A stretch of DNA of 21,874 bases from an uncultured Collinsella sp. (GTDB lineage: Bacteria; Actinomycetota; Coriobacteriia; Coriobacteriales; Coriobacteriaceae): the NCBI GenBank assembly GCA_902474645.1, contig CABRWN010000014.1:1-21874 (forward strand), written 5' to 3'. The stretch's first letter is position 1, and every line of letters starts with the position of its first letter. The notes below the pieces were generated by a model that saw only the letters and a program-made list of their open reading frames with translations, was not told where the DNA came from and ran no database searches. Position numbers and translations under genes: made by a program. Below are positions 13,467 to 21,585 of this stretch, in pieces.

Positions 13467-16400
13467 TTATTCGGATCCTCTAGCATCCACGGGATCCTTT
13501 TTGGATGCACTGCGGGCCGGTAGCAAACCGGCGACAACCGTTAGCAGCACCGAAATCGCGATGAGCACCAGCGCATCCTGCACGGGCAGGCTCATCAGGT
13601 TGGGGACCTGTTTGGCCGCAAGCGCCCAAGCATTGACCGGGAAGCTCACGGCCACCACGACGACAACAGCAAAGACGCCGGCAATGAGGCCCTCGATAAA
13701 GGTCTCGGCGTTGAACACGTTTGCCACGTTACGCTTCGACGCGCCAATCGCACGCAGAATGCCAATCTCCTTTTTGCGCTCCAGCACGCTGATGTACGTG
13801 ATGATGCCGATCATGATGGAGCTCACCATCAGGCTGATACTCACGAATGCGATGAGCACCAAGCTGATGGTGTTCACGATGTCGGTCACCGAACCCATGA
13901 TGATGCCCATGTAGTCGGTGTACGAAATTGCCCGATCATCGTGGCCAGCGGCTTTGACCTGCTTGTTGTACGCATCGATGTGATCGAGTACGCGCTCCTT
14001 GGCCTCAAAGTCGCGCGGGAAAATCTTGACCGAGATGGGGTCCGCCTCGTCCGCATAACCCAACGTGGTCAGATTGTTGTCGTAGGTGAGCTTCGAAGCC
14101 TTGGCATAGCTCATCATGAGCGAACTCAGGTCCTCGGCGTCCATGTTGAAATGGATGGCACGAGCAAAGGCGCTCGCATCCACGTGCATGGCGCTCGCCA
14201 GGTTGGCAAAACTCGAAGACATCTGCGTCGCCATCTGGTCCATAAGCCCCGCTGTGCCCGCTTTGAGCTGGGACGATACCGTCGACGCTATCTGCTCGCT
14301 GATTACCTTCATCACCTGATCCATAGCCTGCTGCAGATACGGAGCCAGCTGCTTTTGCACATAGTCGGTCATCGCCTGCTGCAGACGCTCTGCCAGGGCA
14401 TCGCCGCCGAGCGCCTTGAGCTGAGCCAGGTATTGCTGGGCTGCGGCATCATTCTCAAGATACGTCGAGAATGCGGCGGCGAGCTTTGACGCGTCCTTAA
14501 GATCTTCGGGTGTCAGCGCCTTAAACTGATCAGACTGCAAAAAGCCCTCAAACAGTTGGTTGGCAAGCGTTCCCACCTGTTGCATTTGCTCGGGCGTGAG
14601 CTCCAGACCGTCAAAGATGCCCGAGAAATCTGGAGCCGGTGCTTTTGCCATGATGTCGCTGAAGTCGATGTCCTTGCCAACGTCCGAGAGGTCAATGTCC
14701 AACCCGGATAAGTCGATACCAGAAAGGTCCATACCGCCGGCCGCACCCGAGAGTGCAGACGCATCAAACGAGAACGCACTCTTGAGCGCCGCCTCGTCCA
14801 CACTGAACATGCTGCCTAGATCAACTCCTTGTTTGGCCTCGCCTTGCAGTTCATCGAAAGACTTGCCCGTAAAGACATCCGTCTCGGGGTGGGCGAGTTG
14901 CTCCTGCACAATCTGCGAATCGGCGGCGTGTTCCATAAGCTGGCGGGTCAGCGCATGCGTATAGGCGATACCCGGGGTCAATGCGCTCGCGTTGGCCGTC
15001 TCGTTAGGTCGCACCACGCCCACAATGCGCACGTCAATACCGGCGGCAACCTTGGCCGTCATAAAGTCGGCATCGTCAGACATGTCAGTCCACATGCCGG
15101 TCTCTTCGTTTTTGCGATACGCATCGGCCGGCGACAGCACCTTAAACGTCGTGGACAGCGCATCGTCGTAGGTAAAGTCGGTGCCGGTCTCGGGCGTTTC
15201 GACCCCACCGTCAGCCGTCATAGCGCTGTTTACCAGATCGTTGAGCTCATCGATATCCAGCGCGCCGATGCTGTAGAGCGTGTAATCGCCCACCGTGCCA
15301 CGACTCGAAAGCACCATCACGGCTTCGTTAGCAGACGTAGGCCAATGCCCCGCCACGACATCGTACTGGCTGTCGAGCAGGCTCTGGTCGTCGATCATCT
15401 CGTTAAAGACCGAGGTTCCCATGGATTCCATGCTCACCGTTGCCGCCGAGCTCGCGCCTCCGCTCATGGCCTCGGTCATGGCGTTGGGAACAAGCCGAAC
15501 GGGCTTCTTGTCGCCCTTACCCGCACGATAGACAACCGGCGATACACCGTAGCCGTACTGAATGGCGTTGACCTCTTTATCGATGCCGTCGCCACCGGCA
15601 TCGAGCCATGCCTTAAAGCTCGTCATGTCGTTGGACTTAACGCTCGCAAACATATCCTTTACGGCCGTGACCACGGGAATCTTATCGGTTCCCTGAGCCT
15701 TGCCGCCGACACTGTCGTCAGACGAATCCACGCTTTCAGACGAGCCATCATCCGCAGCCCCCTGTCCGCCCATCATGGACGACAGGTCGTAGTCCTGCTT
15801 GGAAATGGTGAGCGGGTAGCTCGAGAGCGTATCCTCCTCGACCTTTTTGATGTAGCCGTTTACGCCATTGGACAGCGCCAGAATCGCCGCGATACCGATA
15901 ATGCCAATCGAGCCCGTAAAGGCAGTCATGGCCGTGCGGCCCTTCTTGGTCATGAGGTTTCGGGCAGAAAGTCCCAGCGCCGTCGCAAAGCTCATCGAGG
16001 TTTTGCGCGTAGGCTTAGCCTCGCGACGTGCGGCCTTGGCAACATCGAAGGGATCGGAATCGTCGGTGATCTTACCGTCCGCCAGGTTGACGATACGCGT
16101 GGCGTACTGGTACGCCAGCTCGGGATTGTGCGTGACCATGATGACCAGACGGTCGCGCGCAACATCCTTGAGCAGATCCATGACCTGTACGGATGTCGTT
16201 GAATCCAAGGCACCGGTCGGCTCGTCTGCCAGCACAATCTCGGGATCGTTGATCAGGGCACGGGCAATGGCCACGCGCTGCATTTGCCCGCCCGACAGCT
16301 GACTCGGACGCTTGTTAACGTGCTCGCCCAGGCCGACTTTCTCCAGCGCCTCGCGCGCACGCTGGCGGCGCTCGGCATGCCCCACGCCCGTGAGCGTGAG

Positions 16401-16721
16401 CGCCAGCTCCACGTTTTCCAAAATGGTCTGATGTGGAATGAGGTTATAGCTCTGGAACACAAAGCCGATGCGGTTGTTGCGATAGGCATCCCAATCGCGA
16501 TCGCGAAAGTCCTTGGTCGAGATGCCGTCGATGAGCAGGTCGCCGGAATCGAAATGATCCAGTCCGCCGATGACGTTGAGCATCGTAGTTTTACCCGAAC
16601 CCGAGGGACCCAGAATGGCCACGAACTCGTTATCGCGAAAAGACAGGCTTACGTTGTCGAGCGCCACCTGCGTAAACGACTGCGTAACGTACCTTTTGCA
16701 AATACCTTTGAGCTCCAGCAT
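13467..16721 (-). CDS. MacB-type ABC exporter, ATPase fused to permease, with very large extracellular domain
   Basis: A 1084-residue membrane protein. The N-terminal ATPase (about 1-225) has Walker A GPSGSGKTT (38-46), Q loop FVFQSYNL, signature LSGGQ (142-146), Walker B IVLADEPTG (E167 catalytic) and H loop VMVTHNP-like IMVTHNP. The permease has TM1 at about 264-285, an extracellular segment of roughly 650 residues, and three C-terminal TM helices with the FtsX/MacB feature VLERKKEIGILRAIGASK. MacB itself is about 650 residues in total. The extracellular insert includes DLSG/DLSD repeats near 635-665 and long Gln/Met/Ala-rich helices near 690-840. The family moves peptides, lipids or drugs, or acts as a mechanotransmission machine; the substrate here is unknown. 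ATG 16721 follows AGGAGAGG at about 9 nt. Confidence 0.9.
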   Translation of the reverse strand: MLELKGICKRYVTQSFTQVALDNVSLSFRDNEFVAILGPSGSGKTTMLNVIGGLDHFDSGDLLIDGISTKDFRDRDWDAYRNNRIGFVFQSYNLIPHQTILENVELALTLTGVGHAERRQRAREALEKVGLGEHVNKRPSQLSGGQMQRVAIARALINDPEIVLADEPTGALDSTTSVQVMDLLKDVARDRLVIMVTHNPELAYQYATRIVNLADGKITDDSDPFDVAKAARREAKPTRKTSMSFATALGLSARNLMTKKGRTAMTAFTGSIGIIGIAAILALSNGVNGYIKKVEEDTLSSYPLTISKQDYDLSSMMGGQGAADDGSSESVDSSDDSVGGKAQGTDKIPVVTAVKDMFASVKSNDMTSFKAWLDAGGDGIDKEVNAIQYGYGVSPVVYRAGKGDKKPVRLVPNAMTEAMSGGASSAATVSMESMGTSVFNEMIDDQSLLDSQYDVVAGHWPTSANEAVMVLSSRGTVGDYTLYSIGALDIDELNDLVNSAMTADGGVETPETGTDFTYDDALSTTFKVLSPADAYRKNEETGMWTDMSDDADFMTAKVAAGIDVRIVGVVRPNETANASALTPGIAYTHALTRQLMEHAADSQIVQEQLAHPETDVFTGKSFDELQGEAKQGVDLGSMFSVDEAALKSAFSFDASALSGAAGGMDLSGIDLSGLDIDLSDVGKDIDFSDIMAKAPAPDFSGIFDGLELTPEQMQQVGTLANQLFEGFLQSDQFKALTPEDLKDASKLAAAFSTYLENDAAAQQYLAQLKALGGDALAERLQQAMTDYVQKQLAPYLQQAMDQVMKVISEQIASTVSSQLKAGTAGLMDQMATQMSSSFANLASAMHVDASAFARAIHFNMDAEDLSSLMMSYAKASKLTYDNNLTTLGYADEADPISVKIFPRDFEAKERVLDHIDAYNKQVKAAGHDDRAISYTDYMGIIMGSVTDIVNTISLVLIAFVSISLMVSSIMIGIITYISVLERKKEIGILRAIGASKRNVANVFNAETFIEGLIAGVFAVVVVVAVSFPVNAWALAAKQVPNLMSLPVQDALVLIAISVLLTVVAGLLPARSASKKDPVDARGSE

Positions 16722-16873
16722 GGACGGCAACCTCTCCTGCGCAGGCACCCTGCCCGCTCTCCTCCGCCGTTCGTATTCGACGCGTTTGTCCTACTCTATC
16801 CCCATTTTTTGCCGACGCCAGTGAGGAATGTAACAAACCGCGCCAAAAAACGAACGGGACGGCGCCCAAAAGA

Positions 16874-16895
16874 AGAGGTCCCGAGCGGGACCTCT
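16874..16895 (-). terminator. Rho-independent terminator of the redox operon
   Basis: AGAGGTCCCG (16874-16883) and CGGGACCTCT (16886-16895) form a strong stem. Read on the minus strand it is followed by TCTTTT, the arrangement of an intrinsic terminator. It lies about 80 bp after the stop of the thioredoxin-fold lipoprotein gene. Confidence 0.75.
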
Positions 16896-16974
16896 ATATG
16901 GTGGAGCTTATCTTGAAAGGTAGCGGACTACTTCGCACAGCGGCGCACGATCTTCGCCATGCTTTACGCGTTTT

Positions 16975-17946
16975 CTACTGCTCGCTATTCGCAATCGCCT
17001 GGTCAATAAGCTTGTCGAGCGCTGCGCGCTGCTCAGCGGAGCTGATGGCTCCCACGATTGGATCCCCTACGATGTTGCCATTCTGATCGATGACATACGT
17101 TGTCGGGAACGAGAACAAATTTGACGTAAACTTACCGGCCTCGCTATCCGACTTGAACCAGATGTTCTTATATGTCACGCCCTTCTTGCTCAGCACGTCC
17201 TTGGCATCCGCAATCTCGCCCTTGTTGCCATCGAGCGTAAAGGAATTGACGCCCACGACCTGGCCGCCCTTCTCGGCGAGCTCCTTATTCAAATTCTCAA
17301 GATCGCCCAGCTCGCCCACGCACGGCTTGCAAGTGGTGAACCAGAAGTTCATGACGGTGACCTTGTTCTTAGCGAACAGCTCGTCGCTGCTCACGTCGTT
17401 GCCATCCAGATCCTTGCCCGTAAAGCTGGGGAACTTCGTCGCCTCGCTCGAAGCATTGGCACCAGCCGTCATGCCAGCGGTCGAAGCGTCGACGCTCTCG
17501 CCTGAGCTCGGCGTGCTTCCACAGCCGGGGAACTCCTTCTCCAAGCTCTCGAGCTTGTCCTCGATCTCCTTGACCTGCTGTGCACCGGCCTTGAGCGTCT
17601 TAAGCTCATCCGCCGTGAACTCATCCTTGGCGCCGTCGATGGTCTTGAGCAGGAAATCGCCGTAATTGCTGCCGTCCTCAATCATTGCCGAGTCTTTATT
17701 TGCCGCATTGAATACCTTTTCCCACAGTGCGTTATCACTCGAAAAGATATCGTTCTCCTTCTGCATGAGTTTTGCATACAACTCGGCGGCCTCATCGGCA
17801 TTGGTCGGCTTCTGCGCAGTGAGTTCTGCGATCTTAGAATCGGAGCCCGCAGATTCGCTCGCATTGCCGCCAGGTGCCGAGCACGCCACAAGACACAAGG
17901 CCAATACCGGCACCATAAACAGGGCCGCAATCTTAGAAAGCTTCAT
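16975..17946 (-). CDS. Thioredoxin-fold (TlpA/ResA-like) redox lipoprotein
   Basis: A 323-residue lipoprotein. The signal peptide ends in lipobox LVAC (Cys22). An acidic, helical region follows (about 35-145), containing KEIEDKLESLEKEFPGCG, with a Ser/Gly/Ala linker. The TlpA-like domain (about 170-323) has the active site FWFTTCKPCVGELGDL (C206, C209) and the cis-Pro motif FSFPTTYVIDQNGNIVG. It should act outside the membrane as a thiol-disulfide reductant. It lies 24-30 bp after the polyferredoxin gene, and together with the upstream CXXC peptide forms a likely trans-membrane electron relay. ATG 17946 is 7 nt from GGAGG; the in-frame ATG at 17952 is too close to it. Confidence 0.9.
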   Translation of the reverse strand: MKLSKIAALFMVPVLALCLVACSAPGGNASESAGSDSKIAELTAQKPTNADEAAELYAKLMQKENDIFSSDNALWEKVFNAANKDSAMIEDGSNYGDFLLKTIDGAKDEFTADELKTLKAGAQQVKEIEDKLESLEKEFPGCGSTPSSGESVDASTAGMTAGANASSEATKFPSFTGKDLDGNDVSSDELFAKNKVTVMNFWFTTCKPCVGELGDLENLNKELAEKGGQVVGVNSFTLDGNKGEIADAKDVLSKKGVTYKNIWFKSDSEAGKFTSNLFSFPTTYVIDQNGNIVGDPIVGAISSAEQRAALDKLIDQAIANSEQ

Positions 17947-17975
17947 AGTCATTCCTCCGTTTTGTCGAAGCTTGT

Positions 17976-18878
17976 TTACTTTTTATCGGCGGTCAAGGGG
18001 AGCTTTTCCGCCGACACATCCAGGCCATAGCGATAGCTGATGGCATCGACGGGACAGGCCCCGATGCACTTTCCGCACCGGATACATTCGGCATGATTGG
18101 GCGCGCGGACCACATCAACGTCCATCTGACAAACCTTTGAGCACTTGCCGCACGAGACGCATTTGCACGCGTCGACCTGAATCCCCAACAAGGACACCTT
18201 ATTCATGAGCGCATAGAACGCGCCGAGCGGGCAAATCCATTTGCAGAAGGGGCGGTAGAACAAAACGCTCAGCACTACCACGGCAATGAGAACGGCAAGT
18301 TTCCAAGTAAAGAGCTGCCCCAGCGCAGATCGAATGCCGGCGTTGGCAATGGCAAGCGGAATGGCGCCCTCGAGCACGCCCTGCGGACAGACGTATTTGC
18401 AAAAGAACGGATCTCCCATCCCCAGGTCGTTGACCACCAGCACAGGCAGCAATACCACAGCAAACAGCAGCACGACGTACTTGATGTACGTGAGCGGCTT
18501 GAGCTTTTTCGTGGAGAATTTTTTGCCGGGAATCTTATGAAGCAGCTCCTGAAGCCAGCCAAACGGGCACAAAAACCCGCATACAAAGCGTCCCAGCAGC
18601 ACGCCTAGCAAAATGAGCGTACCGGTAACATAGTAAGAAAAGTTGAACTTGGATGAACCTACCACCGACTGGAACGACCCGATGGGGCACGCACCCGATG
18701 CCGCGGGGCACGAATAGCAATTAAGTCCAGGTACGCAGACTGTTTTTCCCGCGCCCTGATAGATGCCGCCTTTGGCAAAGTTTGGCAGGTGAATGTTGGT
18801 GACCAGCGTCGCCGCCGCCTGAATGACGCCGCGAAATCGGGCCAAAACATGCGACGCAGTGTTTTCTCTTTTATCCAA
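17976..18878 (-). CDS. NapH/CcoG-like membrane polyferredoxin (4Fe-4S binding protein)
   Basis: About 300 residues. After a short N terminus comes GLNCYSCPAASGACPIGS, then several TM helices with cytoplasmic-side cysteine motifs FVCGFLCPFGWLQ, FFCKYVCPQG and FCKWICPLGA. These are the NapH-type repeats. Two classical 4Fe-4S motifs end the protein: CKCVSCGKCSKVC and CIRCGKCIGACPVD. It should carry electrons across the membrane to extracytoplasmic acceptors. The start is inferred as TTG at 18878, which overlaps the CXXC gene stop by 8 nt, with GGAG about 10 nt upstream. The frame continues open to 18965, but that part is antiphase to the conserved CXXC peptide and is rejected. Start confidence is moderate. 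Confidence 0.87.
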   Translation of the reverse strand: MDKRENTASHVLARFRGVIQAAATLVTNIHLPNFAKGGIYQGAGKTVCVPGLNCYSCPAASGACPIGSFQSVVGSSKFNFSYYVTGTLILLGVLLGRFVCGFLCPFGWLQELLHKIPGKKFSTKKLKPLTYIKYVVLLFAVVLLPVLVVNDLGMGDPFFCKYVCPQGVLEGAIPLAIANAGIRSALGQLFTWKLAVLIAVVVLSVLFYRPFCKWICPLGAFYALMNKVSLLGIQVDACKCVSCGKCSKVCQMDVDVVRAPNHAECIRCGKCIGACPVDAISYRYGLDVSAEKLPLTADKK

Positions 18879-19017
18879 TTCCGATACACTCCAAGCACAG
18901 CCTAATCGCTTTGGCCAGCACGGCATCCGCCTCGCCACGCATAACGCCAAAGCACACCATGGCAATTCCGACGATCAACAAAGCGACCTGTACCACGGGT
19001 TTTACCGCTTTGAACAA
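18871..19017 (-). CDS. 48-residue CXXC membrane peptide (CD1871A-like)
   Basis: A small gene, easily missed. The peptide begins MFKAVKPVVQVALLIVGIAM and has one TM helix (about 8-25). It then reads GVMRGEADAVLAKAIRLC and ends CLECIGIG, with its CXXC next to the C terminus. Length, single helix, R-GE-D segment and terminal C-LEC-IG match the CD1871A-type CXXC proteins of Clostridia and Coriobacteria, which sit beside 4Fe-4S membrane proteins. The start is TTG at 19017, 8 nt after AGGAG; an in-frame GTG touches that site and is unlikely. The stop overlaps the polyferredoxin start, implying tight coupling. Likely role: thiol shuttle between the polyferredoxin and the thioredoxin-fold lipoprotein (inference). 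Confidence 0.82.
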   Translation of the reverse strand: MFKAVKPVVQVALLIVGIAMVCFGVMRGEADAVLAKAIRLCLECIGIG

Positions 19018-19049
19018 CCTGACCACTCCTTTCGTTACGCGACCATTGG

Positions 19050-19077
19050 ACCATATCGGCTATAAAATCCGTGTTAA
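19050..19077 (-). promoter_or_regulatory. Probable promoter of the redox operon
   Basis: On the minus strand TTAACA (19072-19077, 5 of 6 matches) and TATGGT (19050-19055, 4 of 6) are 16 bp apart. A start near 19043 gives a leader of about 26 nt. On the plus strand TATAAA (19061-19066), a plausible -10 for the response regulator gene, lies within the same 28 bp, so the two promoters would overlap. No good -35 was found for the plus direction. Confidence 0.45.
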
Positions 19078-19107
19078 GCGCGATTTGGAATGTGCAAGGA
19101 GACTGTT

Positions 19108-19782
19108 ATGCGTATTTTGATCGTCGAAGACGAGCGAGCACTGTGCGATGCAATCGCGCGCAGCTTGCGAAACTTGGCATACAGCGTCGACTGCTGCCAC
19201 GATGGACGGGAGGCGCTCGACCTGCTGAGCATCGAAGTCTTTGACCTCGTGGTACTCGACCTCAATCTCCCCCGCATCGACGGCATGACCGTGCTCAGGG
19301 AACTTAGGAAAACCGACTGCGAGACCAAGGTGCTGATTCTGTCCGCACGTGGCGAAGTATCCGATAAAGTCGCCGGACTCGATGCCGGCGCCAACGATTA
19401 CCTCACCAAGCCGTTTCATCTGGACGAGCTTGCGGCAAGGATCCGCAGCCTTACCCTCAGACGCTTTACACAAAGCGACATAGTTTTAACCTGCGGAAAG
19501 CTCCGCTTTGACACCAAGGCGCGCATCGCTTCCGTGGACAGCGAGGCTTTATCTCTTACGCGCAAAGAAACGGGAATCTTGGAATACCTGATGCTTAATC
19601 AGGGGCGTCCGGTAAGCCAAGAGGAGCTTATCGAGCACGTTTGGGATAGCAGCGTGAACAGCTTTAGCAACGCAACCCGCGTTCATATCTCGTCGCTCCG
19701 AAAAAAGTTGCGCAGCGCTTTGGGATACGACCCGATTCGCAATCGGATTGGAGAGGGCTACGTTATGGAGGACAGCGAATGA
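19108..19782 (+). CDS. OmpR/PhoB-family response regulator
   Basis: A 224-residue regulator of standard length. The receiver (1-115) opens MRILIVEDERALCDAIARSL with the acidic pair at ED. It has phospho-acceptor Asp51 in VVLDLNLPRIDG, Ser in LILSARG and Lys in YLTKPFHLDE. The C-terminal winged helix (about 125-222) shows LSLTRKETGILEYLMLNQG, then RPVSQEELIEHVWD, and ends in the recognition and wing segment VHISSLRKKLRSALG and IGEGYVME. ATG 19108 follows AAGGAGA by 5 nt. It overlaps the downstream kinase by 4 nt, and is divergent from the redox operon with a promoter region of under 100 bp, making that operon a likely target. Confidence 0.95.
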   Translation: MRILIVEDERALCDAIARSLRNLAYSVDCCHDGREALDLLSIEVFDLVVLDLNLPRIDGMTVLRELRKTDCETKVLILSARGEVSDKVAGLDAGANDYLTKPFHLDELAARIRSLTLRRFTQSDIVLTCGKLRFDTKARIASVDSEALSLTRKETGILEYLMLNQGRPVSQEELIEHVWDSSVNSFSNATRVHISSLRKKLRSALGYDPIRNRIGEGYVMEDSE

Positions 19783-20918
19783 AAAGGCTTTCGCTGCAAT
19801 GGCGCATAACGATTATGACGGCACTGCTCACGTGTGCGGCATGCGTGCTGACGAACTGTCTGGTCGGCTATACGGGCATACGCTACATGGATGCTATCGG
19901 CAGTGACATCTCGGCCTTTAACGCAACCGGCGAAGATTCGCCCCAGGCGTTCAACCCAACGAAAGCGACCCTCGATGACGAGGTCACGATCGTCGTAAAC
20001 GACGCACAGGAGTCTTTTGGCACGACAGCCTGGCGCATCACGGCTGGAGTCACACTCCTTGGCGGCGTGCTGGCATACTTTGTGAGCGGCCGTGCACTCA
20101 AACCGCTACGGGCTTTTGCAGCCCAGGTTGAGCGTGTGCAGCCTGACAACCTAAACGAAATCAGACTCAGTGAAGATGTGCCCACCGAGCTACAACGATG
20201 CAGCGCCTCTTTCAACGACATGATCGCCCGTCTTGGCGAAGGGTTCTCTGCACAGCGTCAATTTACCGGCAACGCCGCACACGAGCTGCGAACCCCGCTC
20301 GCCCTTATGCAGGCACAGATCGAACTGTTTGTCTCCGAGCGCTCCAACTTACAACCCGAAACAGCCGAGTTGCTCGGCCTGCTACAAGAACAAACCGAAC
20401 GCATGTCTCGAATGGCCAAGGTGTTGCTCGAGATGAGTGAGCTCCGCAGCGTTCCCTGCGAGGACGATGTGGAACTTGGTCCCTTGTCCGAAGAGGTCCT
20501 CACCGACCTTGCGCCACTTGCCGAAAATAAGGGCATGGCCCTCAATTGTGCTGGAGACGCTTTAGTAATCGGGAGCGACACGCTCCTCTATCGGCTGGTG
20601 TTTAACTTGGTCGAAAATGCCATCCGTTACAGCCGCCCCGGCTCGACTGTCAACGTCTCCATCAGCGACAGCGACAACCACGTACTCCTGCGAGTCAAAG
20701 ATGAGGGCCCGGGAATACCCAAGCAGTACCGTGAGAGCATCTTCCAGCCGTTCTTTCGCCTGGATAAATCCCGCAGCAGGGCATACGGCGGCGCAGGACT
20801 CGGGCTAGCGCTTGTTTGGGAGATTGCAGCGCTTCACGGTGGCGCTGTAGAGGTCGAAACAAGTTCCGAGAACGGGACCGTGATGCTCGTGACCCTCTCA
20901 AAGGGGGCCACCACGTGA
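19779..20918 (+). CDS. Sensor histidine kinase, partner of the adjacent response regulator
   Basis: A 379-residue classical kinase. TM1 is at about 10-32. A short extracytoplasmic loop of about 55 residues follows (DISAFNATGED to NDAQESFGTTAW). TM2 is at about 87-106, then HAMP (about 108-160, SGRALKPLRAFAAQVERV). HisKA contains His168 in NAAHELRTPLALM. HATPase_c shows NLVENAIRYSRPG, DEGPGIP and GGAGLGLALV. The loop is too small for a known ligand-binding fold. Because the neighbouring operon encodes thiol and Fe-S redox proteins, a redox or envelope signal is plausible but unproven. The ATG overlaps the regulator stop (ATGA), so expression is translationally coupled. No terminator was seen after its stop. 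Confidence 0.94.
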   Translation: MKRLSLQWRITIMTALLTCAACVLTNCLVGYTGIRYMDAIGSDISAFNATGEDSPQAFNPTKATLDDEVTIVVNDAQESFGTTAWRITAGVTLLGGVLAYFVSGRALKPLRAFAAQVERVQPDNLNEIRLSEDVPTELQRCSASFNDMIARLGEGFSAQRQFTGNAAHELRTPLALMQAQIELFVSERSNLQPETAELLGLLQEQTERMSRMAKVLLEMSELRSVPCEDDVELGPLSEEVLTDLAPLAENKGMALNCAGDALVIGSDTLLYRLVFNLVENAIRYSRPGSTVNVSISDSDNHVLLRVKDEGPGIPKQYRESIFQPFFRLDKSRSRAYGGAGLGLALVWEIAALHGGAVEVETSSENGTVMLVTLSKGATT

Positions 20919-20948
20919 TCCGACTGTCCAGGGGTCCCACTCGGCATT

Positions 20949-21243
20949 GTGAAACGCGTCCCAAAACTTGGACATGAGAAATGGGAGGCAGTTCGCATCT
21001 ATGCCGAGGACGAAGTCCTGGCGGGGATTCAGGATGCGCAGAGGAAGCTTACGGCAGAAAACCCCGACAGAGTCGTGACCGTCGGCGGCAACCGTATGGT
21101 GTCGCTTGCCCTCTTCGATTACCTGCACGGGAAATACGAGAACGTTGGAATCGTCTGGATCTATGCGCATCCGGATGTATCCACGCTGAATGATGGCTAC
21201 CTCAACGCTCACGCCATGGTACTTGGCAGCCTTTTGGGAGAAA
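20949..21243 (+). pseudogene. Arginase-family gene fragment
   Basis: The middle of an arginase/agmatinase-family protein, readable for about 98 residues. It has RIYAEDEVLAGIQDAQRKL, then VVTVGGNRMVSLALFDYL, then NVGIVWIYAHPDVSTLNDG and HAMVLGSLLGE. The N-terminal part of the fold and everything after LLGE are missing. The metal-binding signature normally reads WxDAHxD; here the first Asp is Tyr (WIYAHPD), and GGDH is GGNR. After about 21243 the frame runs on as antisense of the opposing gene. Loss of both ends and of metal ligands indicates a dead fragment. Its 5' end lies only about 30 bp after the histidine kinase stop. Confidence 0.8.
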
Positions 21244-21244
21244 G

Positions 21245-21525
21245 TCATCCTGGTCTTCGGCGGCGAATAACGCGAATGTCCGCAGGCAGACTCCAACCTG
21301 TGCGCGGAGAAGCTGGGCGACGCAAACAAGATTCCTCGACTCGAGCATGGAGATGAATCCGTCTATCAGTCTCATCGCATACTCAGAGGAGGATGCCAGA
21401 TATAGATCCCATTGGGTAAAGTCGCCGTTCATGAAGGGAATCACTGCATTGCGCTCGGCGACTCTCAAGGCACTCAGGCTTTGTTCTATTTTCTCAGCTT
21501 CTTGTTTGAACTGTTCGCTATCCAA
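21245..21525 (-). pseudogene. Truncated gene of unknown function joined head-on to the arginase fragment
   Basis: From TTG 21525 (GGGGG about 5 nt upstream) about 93 residues read as a plausible helical protein: DSEQFKQEAEKIEQSL, then MNGDFTQWDLYLASSSEYAM, then LESRNLVCVAQLLRAQVG. The LLRAQ-LR pattern recalls families of small helical proteins often annotated DUF5677, but I cannot assign it. After FALFAAEDQDD the frame continues only as the reverse complement of the arginase fragment and stops at 21202. The C-terminal part therefore appears to be lost at the junction near 21245. It may still be expressed as a chimeric product. Confidence 0.5.
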
Positions 21526-21585
21526 AATGCCCCCAAATGCCGGCTTCTCAACAAATCAAAATAGCAAGAGAGACAGAGATTAGGT

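Noticed and set aside
14829..16202. 457-codon plus-strand open frame opposite the ABC exporter
   Set aside because: Antisense to the conserved ATPase and permease; Arg/His-rich composition typical of shadow frames, and no plausible start site.
18879..18965. Longer N terminus for the polyferredoxin (MPWCALALCVARR...)
   Set aside because: This stretch overlaps the CXXC peptide gene in another frame, and the CXXC frame carries the recognisable family sequence and a proper ribosome binding site.
20898..21329. 143-codon minus-strand open frame opposite the arginase fragment
   Set aside because: It is the antisense shadow of the arginase-like frame, which has clear family motifs.
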